Source of the DNA: an uncultured Opitutia bacterium
GTDB taxonomy: Bacteria > Verrucomicrobiota > Verrucomicrobiia > Opitutales > Coraliomargaritaceae
Assembly: GCA_937899295.1 (NCBI GenBank)
Contig: CALBPO010000182.1
Span: 1 to 16,387, forward strand
Direction of reading: 5' to 3'
Length of the DNA stretch: 16,387 bases
This document shows positions 11,374-16,387 of this stretch, piece by piece (the first letter of the stretch is position 1; each line of letters starts with the position of its first letter). The notes under the pieces are model-generated. The model made no database searches. It had not been told where the DNA came from and saw nothing but the letters and a program-made list of their open reading frames with translations. A program made the position numbers and the translations under genes.

Positions 11374-11385
11374 CTTGACATCAAG
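11374..11385. promoter_or_regulatory. Palindromic operator candidate upstream of marR
   Basis: CTTGACATCAAG is a perfect 5+2+5 inverted repeat; with flanking bases it is ACTTGA-CA-TCAAGT at 11373-11386. It lies 23 bases before the marR start and overlaps a TTGACA (11375-11380). No acceptable -10 hexamer sits 17 bases beyond that TTGACA, so the exact promoter is uncertain. Size and symmetry suit a MarR dimer, and similar palindromes occur downstream of marR, so autorepression is inferred. Confidence 0.6.
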
Positions 11386-11395
11386 TTAAATAGGC

Positions 11396-11401
11396 GGAGG
11401 G
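11396..11401 (+). promoter_or_regulatory. Shine-Dalgarno sequence of marR
   Basis: GGAGGG lies 7 bases before the ATG at 11409 and decides that start over the later in-frame ATG at residue 24. It is the only canonical Shine-Dalgarno before any annotated start in the window. Confidence 0.8.
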
Positions 11402-11408
11402 TGAGTGC

Positions 11409-11861
11409 ATGCCAAAAATTTACCAAAATTCCGGCTCACACTTATTCCTTCTTTTTTGGAAAGCTTCACATGCAGCCATGCGCTATGACCATCAGAGCAT
11501 CGCTGCGCAAGGCTTTGCTACCCTTTCGGATTATGCCGTGCTTGAGGTATTGCTCCATAAGGGCGCTTTACCGGTCAATGCAATCGGGGAAAAAGTGCTG
11601 CTTACGAGTGGGTCGATGACGACGGCCGTTCAGCGACTTGAGAAAAAGGGGCTAGTTGTCCGTGAGCGAAGTGAAGGCGATGCCCGAGTCGTGCTGGTTC
11701 ATCTGACTAATGAGGGTATGAGTTTGATCCAAGAGGCCTTTACAGCGCATGCCGAGGATCTGGATGAGTTATTTATCGAATTCTCAGAGGATGAGCGCAT
11801 ACAATTCGCAGGTCTTATGCGCAAATTAGGTCAGCGCAGCCAGGAATTGAGCAAGGTATAA
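11409..11861 (+). CDS. MarR-family transcriptional regulator
   Basis: A 150-residue winged-helix repressor-type protein. Helices at about 10-35 and 105-145 form the dimerisation region. The DNA-binding part is TLSDYAVLEVLLHKGALPV, then IGEKVLLTSGSMTTAVQRLE (59-78) as the recognition helix region, and the wing RERSEGDARVVLVHLT (85-100) with the conserved D91 and R93. By recollection the HTH region resembles B. subtilis MhqR, a regulator responsive to quinones and catechols. No cysteine is present, so it is not a thiol-redox sensor of the OhrR kind. A palindrome in its promoter region suggests autoregulation. It is 175 bases from the FAD oxidoreductase and convergent with the methyltransferase. 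Its ligand is unknown. Confidence 0.93.
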   Translation: MPKIYQNSGSHLFLLFWKASHAAMRYDHQSIAAQGFATLSDYAVLEVLLHKGALPVNAIGEKVLLTSGSMTTAVQRLEKKGLVVRERSEGDARVVLVHLTNEGMSLIQEAFTAHAEDLDELFIEFSEDERIQFAGLMRKLGQRSQELSKV

Positions 11862-11875
11862 AAATTTCGCCATAA

Positions 11876-11920
11876 TCTTGATATAAAGATAAAATTTAGG
11901 TAATAAGTTAGATATCAAGA
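11876..11920. promoter_or_regulatory. Two further MarR-box-like palindromes downstream of marR
   Basis: CTTGATATAAAG at 11877-11888 and TTAGATATCAAG at 11908-11919 match the palindrome CTTGATATCAAG at 11 and 10 of 12 positions. Their centres are 31 bases apart, about three helical turns. The outer halves also form a perfect 9-bp inverted repeat, TCTTGATAT (11876-11884) and ATATCAAGA (11912-11920), with a 27-base spacer. The region is very A/T-rich. What promoter these would control is unclear, as the next gene points towards them. Confidence 0.45.
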
Positions 11921-11936
11921 CAAATACTTCGATACG

Positions 11937-11972
11937 AGCAATTAGTCGGTATTTCTTCCTATCCGACTTGCT
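11937..11972. terminator. Stem-loop between convergent marR and methyltransferase genes
   Basis: AGTCGG (11944-11949) pairs with CCGACT (11963-11968) around a 13-base loop. The outer AGCA (11937-11940) pairs with TGCT (11969-11972) after an ATT bulge. There is no T-tract on either side. Its position between two converging genes suggests a shared transcription end. Confidence 0.35.
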
Positions 11973-12034
11973 GTGAGGGCTGCTTTGAGACTACCAAGCC
12001 AGGGCGCGCTACTCGAAGGCGATGTCTGTTGCAA

Positions 12035-12874
12035 TTACCTCTCCCACCTAGCCCAAGTGCCGCTGGGGACGTCGAAGGCGCTCTCTTTTCCTGTCAAGAG
12101 CATCTCGCCACAATCTAGTCGGCCTTTGTCCAGTAGCTGTTGTATCAAGTTTTTCAATGCAATTGGAGTGAAGCCGGGTGTGTGGCTGGTAAGGTAAAGG
12201 AAGCAGGGCTGATCGCTCATTACTTTTCGTACGAGTTGCAAGGTTTCTAAGAGAGCGTGCTCAATCTTGTAGAGCTCGCCGCCTTTTCCGCGACCAAAGG
12301 ACGGTGGGTCAAGAAGGATGGCATCGTAGCGGCGGCCGCGTTTAATCTCGCGGGCAAGGAACTTATTGACGTCGTCCACAATCCAGCGGACAGGGTGGCC
12401 TTCAAGTCCGTTCAGTTTGGCGTTCTCTCGTGCCCATGCGACCATACCTTTTGAGGCGTCAACGTGACAGCAATGAGCGCCGCCTTGTGCTGCGGCAAGG
12501 GTGGCACCACCAGAGTAGGCGAAGAGGTTGAGGAAGTTGAGTGGCTCACGACGCTCAGTGGTTTCCTTTCTGAGGGTGTCACGTATCCATTCCCACATGG
12601 CGTGGGTCTCAGGAAAGACGCCAAGGTGGCCGAAGTCTGTGGTAGAAAGCTTCATCTTGACGCCCTTGACTTCTGCGATCCAAGAGTCGGGCAGCTTATC
12701 ACGACCGCGCCATTCGAGACCTTGCTTACGGGTGAAGAAGGCATCGGCTTGCTTCCAAAGCACAGGCTGGCTTGGGTTCCAGACAGCCTGCGCGCAGGGA
12801 CGGTCAAGGGTGACCTTGCCGAAGCGTTCCAGCTTGCGCCCGTGGCCACTGTCGAGTAGTTCGTATTCGTTCAT
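12035..12874 (-). CDS. Class I SAM-dependent methyltransferase, RlmI-like (COG1092 type)
   Basis: A 279-residue Rossmann-fold methyltransferase, probably acting on rRNA. Motif I is LNLFAYSGG at 115-123, the acidic end of strand 2 is D139 in HVDAS, the adenine-contacting acidic pair is VDD at 166-168, and the catalytic-loop motif is [10 protein letters not shown] at 187-196. DPPSF is characteristic of the RlmI/RlmK group. The N-terminal 80 residues ([17 protein letters not shown] onward) form the small beta domain of that group, but the PUA RNA-binding domain of E. coli RlmI is absent, so the target base is not predicted. It is the last gene of a likely minus-strand operon, 33 bases after the thymidine kinase gene. 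The leader is pyrimidine-rich without a Shine-Dalgarno. Confidence 0.88.
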   Translation of the reverse strand: MNEYELLDSGHGRKLERFGKVTLDRPCAQAVWNPSQPVLWKQADAFFTRKQGLEWRGRDKLPDSWIAEVKGVKMKLSTTDFGHLGVFPETHAMWEWIRDTLRKETTERREPLNFLNLFAYSGGATLAAAQGGAHCCHVDASKGMVAWARENAKLNGLEGHPVRWIVDDVNKFLAREIKRGRRYDAILLDPPSFGRGKGGELYKIEHALLETLQLVRKVMSDQPCFLYLTSHTPGFTPIALKNLIQQLLDKGRLDCGEMLLTGKESAFDVPSGTWARWER

Positions 12875-12907
12875 GAGTTGAATTGAGGTGCAGAAAGTGG
12901 AGAGCCG

Positions 12908-13483
12908 CTAAGACATTGCTTCGACAAAGCACTTTCGACACATGGCGACATAGCGTTCGTTACCACCGATTTCGACTTGTTCGCCTTCTTTGATTGGCTT
13001 GCCTTCGGCATCGGTGCGGAGATTCATGGTAGCTTTGCGACCGCAGTGGCAGATAGTCTTGAGCTCGATCAGGTTATCTGCCCAGCCGAGGAGGGCCGCG
13101 CTACCCGGAAATAGATTGCCCTGGAAGTCGGTGCGAAGGCCGTAGCAGAGGACAGGTATGCCAGCTTGGTCAGCCACTTTGGCCAGCTGTTCGACTTGAG
13201 GGCGGGTCAGAAATTGGGCTTCGTCGATCAAGACGCAGGCGATGGGAGCTTGTTCGTGGGTGGCGTTAATGAGGAGCAGTAAATCGTCTTCTTGATTGAA
13301 GGACTTAGCTTCTTTCGTCAGGCCGATTCGCGACGCGATTTTGCCCTTACCGTCCCTTTGATTAATGACGGGCGTGAGCAGGAGGGTCTTCATGCCACGT
13401 TCGTGGTAATTGTGACTCGACTGAAGGAGTACGGTACTTTTGCCCGCGTTCATTGCAGAGTAGTAGAAGTAGAGTTTGGCCAT
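12908..13483 (-). CDS. tdk: Thymidine kinase (type II, TK1-like)
   Basis: Phosphorylates thymidine to dTMP with ATP in the salvage pathway. From the chosen ATG the protein has 191 residues. The P-loop is SAMNAGKST at 9-17, the catalytic acid is E88 in IDEAQF, and four zinc-binding cysteines occur: C145 and C147 in CHCGRK, C182 and C185 in CRKC. Positions match E. coli Tdk, where the fourth ligand is His. CYGLRTDF and IGGNERY are also conserved. The frame extends to a GTG at 13513 that would add 10 residues; the start at 13483 gives [15 protein letters not shown], the E. coli-like N-terminus, so it was preferred. It lies between the Ppx/GppA and methyltransferase genes, all on the same strand. 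Confidence 0.95.
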   Translation of the reverse strand: MAKLYFYYSAMNAGKSTVLLQSSHNYHERGMKTLLLTPVINQRDGKGKIASRIGLTKEAKSFNQEDDLLLLINATHEQAPIACVLIDEAQFLTRPQVEQLAKVADQAGIPVLCYGLRTDFQGNLFPGSAALLGWADNLIELKTICHCGRKATMNLRTDAEGKPIKEGEQVEIGGNERYVAMCRKCFVEAMS

Positions 13484-13548
13484 GATGGACTGGGCGGTAG
13501 CGGTTTCAGCCACCTATAAGTTGGAGATGATATGCCGAAATATAGCGA

Positions 13549-14502
13549 CTAAAGTCGCCATTTCGTTTGTTGTTTTAGCAGATTGGCAGCGACTCCGTAA
13601 CGAAGATTATAGAAGGAGTGGGTTAGGCTGGAGCGGTTGGCGACTTCGAGCAAGGCATCAATGGTGATCAATGCGGTGGGCATGATGTCGGCACGGGCGG
13701 CGGGGAGATGGGGGATACTTAGGCGCTCCTGGAGCGCGAGTGGGGCGAGCTTGTTCTTTAACTGGCTGAGAGTAGATCGTTCGAGATGCGGTGAAGAACG
13801 CTCGATGTCAGAGTCCGTTTCGACGAGGAGCATGGCGCGGCTTACGGTGTAGGCTCCACCCGTCCCGATGAGCGGGAGTTCGGCGGGGCTGAAGTCGAAG
13901 TCGCTGCTCATTAGTTGCTCGGTGACGTATCTACGGATGGATGCTTCGATTTTTAGGGTGAGTGGGGCATCTGCGTCTTCTACGAAACGCTCCGTCAGTC
14001 GGACTGCGCCGAGTTGCAGGGAGATGGCTTGTTGAATCTGACCGGCTTCAAAGCGAATGAGCTCAAGACTGCCTCCGCCAATGTCGGTCTGAATAAAACT
14101 CGCCATGTCCGAAATGGCAGGGTCGCAACTGAGTCCTTGCCCGATATAGTTGGCCTCTTCCGTGCCGCTGAGTGTACGCATCTGTAAACCCGTGCCTTCT
14201 GCAACGTTTTGTACGAAGTCATCGCCGTTAATGGCATCGCGAACCGCACTCGTTGCAACAACTACAGTGCGATCTGGCTGGTAGTTTTGCGCCATGTTTT
14301 GCAGTTTGGCGATCGTGGTAGTACCCGCGGTGATTGCGTCTTCGTTTAAGCTAGGCAATTTACTGCTGATCCCGCCGCTGATTCGCGTCTCGATGGTTTC
14401 GCTGCAGAGCGTTTCGAGACTGTTTGACTTAGCTCCCGCACGAGCGACCAGTAACTTGATCGAGTTACTGCCCACATCGATGACTGCAACAGTATCTGGC
14501 AT
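13549..14502 (-). CDS. Ppx/GppA-family phosphatase (exopolyphosphatase or pppGpp phosphohydrolase), short form
   Basis: An ASKHA-fold phosphatase that hydrolyses polyphosphate and/or pppGpp. The motifs seen are the first phosphate loop IDVGSNSIKLL (8-18), ATSAVRDA (83-90), LSGTEEA (111-117, carrying the catalytic Glu position) and DIGGGSLEL (140-148). At 317 residues it contains only the two core domains and lacks the C-terminal helical HD-like part of E. coli Ppx and GppA (about 500 residues), so polyphosphate versus alarmone preference cannot be told. The second half contains GTGGAYT, as expected. It is the first gene of the likely operon with tdk and the methyltransferase, and divergent from oleC. 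No Shine-Dalgarno is visible. Confidence 0.9.
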   Translation of the reverse strand: MPDTVAVIDVGSNSIKLLVARAGAKSNSLETLCSETIETRISGGISSKLPSLNEDAITAGTTTIAKLQNMAQNYQPDRTVVVATSAVRDAINGDDFVQNVAEGTGLQMRTLSGTEEANYIGQGLSCDPAISDMASFIQTDIGGGSLELIRFEAGQIQQAISLQLGAVRLTERFVEDADAPLTLKIEASIRRYVTEQLMSSDFDFSPAELPLIGTGGAYTVSRAMLLVETDSDIERSSPHLERSTLSQLKNKLAPLALQERLSIPHLPAARADIMPTALITIDALLEVANRSSLTHSFYNLRYGVAANLLKQQTKWRL

Positions 14503-14684
14503 AAGCTTATGGCATGGGTCGGAAATGGATTCGTCAAGAATGGATGGAGATGCAGGACGAAGGCTACCAATCCTTATAGCTAACTGCGAGTGGGCGCTTT
14601 AGCCCCCGCCCGGAGCTGAGCCTTTATTCTTCAAAAAACGCTAGCCGTCACAGCGGAATGCGCTAGTGTTCTTATATTCAGAAG
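14503..14684. other. Divergent intergenic region between the Ppx/GppA gene and oleC
   Basis: The 182 bases hold a possible 21-codon reading frame at 14514-14579, a GGGCG/CGCCC stem (14592-14596 with 14607-14611), a T-rich run at 14621-14632 and the larger oleC leader hairpin. A TATATT at 14673-14678 could be a -10 element, but no matching -35 is present and it would place the transcript start at the ATG. No gene is called here. Confidence 0.4.
14637..14670 (+). promoter_or_regulatory. Stem-loop in the oleC leader
   Basis: AACGCTAG (14637-14644) pairs with CTAGTGTT (14663-14670), 8 bp with one G-U. Inside it CCG (14645-14647) pairs with CGG (14654-14656) around TCACAG, leaving AATGCG as a bulge. 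The hairpin ends 14 bases before the oleC ATG, where a ribosome must load. It could be an RNA control element, a DNA operator, or chance. Confidence 0.45.
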
Positions 14685-16304
14685 ATGGCTTACAACGTTG
14701 CCCATTTCCTTGCTCAGCAAGCGGTCACTCAACCGACAGCGGCTGCGGTGCGCGCTCCTTTAAGTCATGACAGCGACGGGGCGATCCTTTATGCAGAGCG
14801 TAGCTTTGCTGAATTGGAAGCGGAGGCTTCGGCCGCAGGACATTATTTCTTAACGAAAGGTATACGGCGTGGCTCGCGGGTCTTATTGATGGTGCGACCC
14901 GGACTGGATTTGATTCGAATTGTCTTTGCGCTCTTTAAGATGGGCGCGGTGCCGATCGTGATCGATCCAGGAATGGGCTTAAAAAAGTTTCTTCGTTGTG
15001 TGCGCCACTCAAAACCAATGGCACTGGTCGGCATTCCGCCAGCCATTTGGAGCGCTCGTTTATTACGCCCAAGCTTTCGTGGGGTCGATATTAAGATCTG
15101 TGTAGGGCGTGACTTTGAAAAACAGATTGGTGGTTTTAAAAGTCATGGTGCTTTCGAGGTAGTTGATTCTGCGGAAGATGAACTGGCGGCAATTTTATTT
15201 ACCTCTGGTTCGACTGGTGCGGCCAAAGGCGTACTCTATGAGCATGGTATGTTTCTTGCACAAGTGGAGGCAATTCGCCGCCAATATGGAATCGAGCCAG
15301 GCGAGGTGGATCTGCCGATGTTACCAGTATTTGCACTTTTTAATCCGGCGCTGGGCATGTGCACGGTGGTGCCAGATATGAATCCGAGTCGTCCAGCCTC
15401 CGTCGACCCAGAGCAAATTGTGCGTGCGATCCAGCAGAATTCGGTCACGAATAGTTTTGGTTCACCCGCTCTGTGGATTAAGATCGCACGGTATTGCGAG
15501 CGCAAATCGATTACTTTGCCTACAATTCGTCGCATTTTGATGGCGGGTGCGCCGGTGCCGCCAGCGCTGATGGCGAAGATGCGCGCGATTATTCCGAACG
15601 GCGAAATCCATACGCCCTACGGAGCAACAGAGGCGTTGCCTGTGAGTTCGATTTCTGCGACGGAGGTGTTAGAGCAAACTGCCGTCCGCACGCAAAAAGG
15701 GGAGGGAACTTGCGTGGGGCGTCCCTTACCCAATGTGTTGGTGCGCATTGTAGAGCCGACCGATGGCTCAATTGCTACGATTGAGAAGGTAGTGGATTTA
15801 CCCGCGGGTTCGATTGGAGAGATTATTGTTCAAGGTGCCTCTGTAACTCGCGGCTACGATTATTTACCCGATGCGGATGCGGACTCGAAGATCGTGGATG
15901 GCGCGAAGCAGTGGCATCGTATGGGGGATATGGGTCGGCTAGATGATTCGGATCGACTCTGGTTTTGTGGTCGTAAACTAGAGCGAGTAATGACGGAAGT
16001 GGGTGCGATGTATACCGATTGTTGCGAAGCTATTTTTAACGCCCATCCATGGGTCTACCGCTCTGCCTTGATCGATTTGTGCCAGGGACGACCTGCTATC
16101 GTGATCGAACCAGAAAAGTCTGCTTTTCCTAAGTCAACTGACGAGCGCGCGCGTTTCATTGAGTCACTCAGAGAGCTTGGGCAGAAAAATACACAGACAA
16201 TTGCAATCAAAGACTTCTTTTTTGAGGCAAACTTCCCTGTGGATGTGCGGCATAATGCTAAGATCCATCGTTTGTCGCTTGCGCGGAAATATGCGCTGAA
16301 ATAA
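14685..16304 (+). CDS. oleC: OleC, beta-lactone synthetase (AMP-binding superfamily)
   Basis: In the Ole pathway OleA condenses two acyl-CoAs, OleD reduces the ketone, OleC closes the 2-alkyl-3-hydroxy acid to a beta-lactone using ATP, and OleB decarboxylates it to a cis-olefin. This 539-residue protein has the ANL adenylation motifs TSGSTGAAKGV at 173-183, TPYGATE at 310-316, GDMGRLDDSDRLWFCGRK at 414-431 and a C-terminal K526 in DVRHNAKIHR. OleC-specific hallmarks, from memory of the Xanthomonas and Shewanella proteins, are MLPVFALFNPALGM, VPDMNPSRPA, FGSPALW and FPVDVRHNAKI. oleD follows after 9 bases. The start is the first ATG and gives the expected N-terminus; GAAG directly before it is not a convincing Shine-Dalgarno. 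Confidence 0.93.
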   Translation: MAYNVAHFLAQQAVTQPTAAAVRAPLSHDSDGAILYAERSFAELEAEASAAGHYFLTKGIRRGSRVLLMVRPGLDLIRIVFALFKMGAVPIVIDPGMGLKKFLRCVRHSKPMALVGIPPAIWSARLLRPSFRGVDIKICVGRDFEKQIGGFKSHGAFEVVDSAEDELAAILFTSGSTGAAKGVLYEHGMFLAQVEAIRRQYGIEPGEVDLPMLPVFALFNPALGMCTVVPDMNPSRPASVDPEQIVRAIQQNSVTNSFGSPALWIKIARYCERKSITLPTIRRILMAGAPVPPALMAKMRAIIPNGEIHTPYGATEALPVSSISATEVLEQTAVRTQKGEGTCVGRPLPNVLVRIVEPTDGSIATIEKVVDLPAGSIGEIIVQGASVTRGYDYLPDADADSKIVDGAKQWHRMGDMGRLDDSDRLWFCGRKLERVMTEVGAMYTDCCEAIFNAHPWVYRSALIDLCQGRPAIVIEPEKSAFPKSTDERARFIESLRELGQKNTQTIAIKDFFFEANFPVDVRHNAKIHRLSLARKYALK

Positions 16305-16313
16305 TTTTATTCG

Positions 16314-16387
16314 ATGAATGTATTAGTCACAGGGGGCGGGGGATTTGTTGGCAGCTATCTGATCGATCGCTTACTAGCACGTGGCTA
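16314..16387 (+). CDS. oleD: OleD, NAD(P)-dependent 2-alkyl-3-ketoalkanoate reductase (partial, cut by window end)
   Basis: An ATG 9 bases after the oleC stop opens a frame to the end of the window, giving 24 complete codons. The product begins MNVLVTGGGGFVGSYLIDRL, the first beta strand and GxxGxxG nucleotide-binding loop of an extended short-chain dehydrogenase/epimerase. Coupled to oleC, this is most simply OleD, which reduces the 2-alkyl-3-keto acid made by OleA. Only the NAD(P)-binding start is visible, so the assignment rests on context; another SDR is possible. Confidence 0.8.
   Translation, partial: MNVLVTGGGGFVGSYLIDRLLARG

Noticed and set aside
11375..11403. TTGACA before marR read as a -35 box
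   Set aside because: At 16-18 bases spacing the -10 position falls in the GGAGGG ribosome-binding sequence with no TATAAT-like hexamer. The TTGACA is better explained as part of the palindrome.
11973..12197. A 74-codon plus-strand frame downstream of the MarR-box pair
   Set aside because: Most of it is antisense to the methyltransferase C-terminus and it has no start signal or motif. It was considered as a target of the downstream operators but is not supported.
13484..13513. GTG start extending thymidine kinase by 10 residues
   Set aside because: The residues ([10 protein letters not shown], then the ATG) are absent from E. coli Tdk, and no Shine-Dalgarno supports the GTG. The ATG at 13483 matches the family start.
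14592..14632. GC stem plus T-rich run read as an intrinsic terminator
   Set aside because: The stem is only 5 bp and about 9 bases separate it from the T-rich run, too far for a classical terminator; no plus-strand gene ends just before it.

Overview
This window is about 16.4 kb of bacterial chromosome, densely coding and of moderate GC. It contains no tRNA, rRNA, CRISPR array, insertion sequence or integrase that I can see. The gene set points to the Verrucomicrobia, probably the Opitutales/Puniceicoccales side. The clues are an OleC/OleD olefin (beta-lactone) pathway pair, a full F-type ATP synthase operon in the order B-E-F-H-A-G-D-C, and almost no Shine-Dalgarno sequences before start codons. 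This placement is inferred from gene content and style; no phylogenetic test was possible.

Layout. (1) 1-6096, plus strand: the ATP synthase operon, from the last 59 codons of atpB through atpC. Notable details are a strong terminator-like hairpin between atpE and atpF, an AtpF with a signal-peptide-like N-terminal extension, and a short delta subunit (131 aa). (2) 6134-8107, minus strand: a UvrD/PcrA-family superfamily 1 DNA helicase, convergent with atpC. Three tandem heptamers lie just upstream of its start. (3) 8266-11233, plus strand: an isochorismate synthase (menF, entry to menaquinone synthesis) followed by a CrtI/phytoene-desaturase-like FAD oxidoreductase. (4) 11409-11861, plus strand: a MarR-family regulator. 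It is the only gene here whose annotated start has a canonical Shine-Dalgarno, and it is flanked by three copies of a CTTGATATCAAG-like palindrome that are likely its operators. (5) 14502-12035, minus strand: a probable three-gene operon of a short Ppx/GppA-type phosphatase, thymidine kinase and an RlmI-like class I methyltransferase. (6) 14685-16387, plus strand: oleC (beta-lactone synthetase) with a hairpin in its leader, then the first 24 codons of oleD, cut by the window end.

Most of the window is ordinary housekeeping sequence. The parts worth a second look are the regulatory and architectural details: the atpE/atpF hairpin, the AtpF N-terminus with a possible second start, the truncated delta subunit, the MarR operator set, and the ole pair that starts at oleC without oleA or oleB upstream. 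I found no convincing wholly new system.
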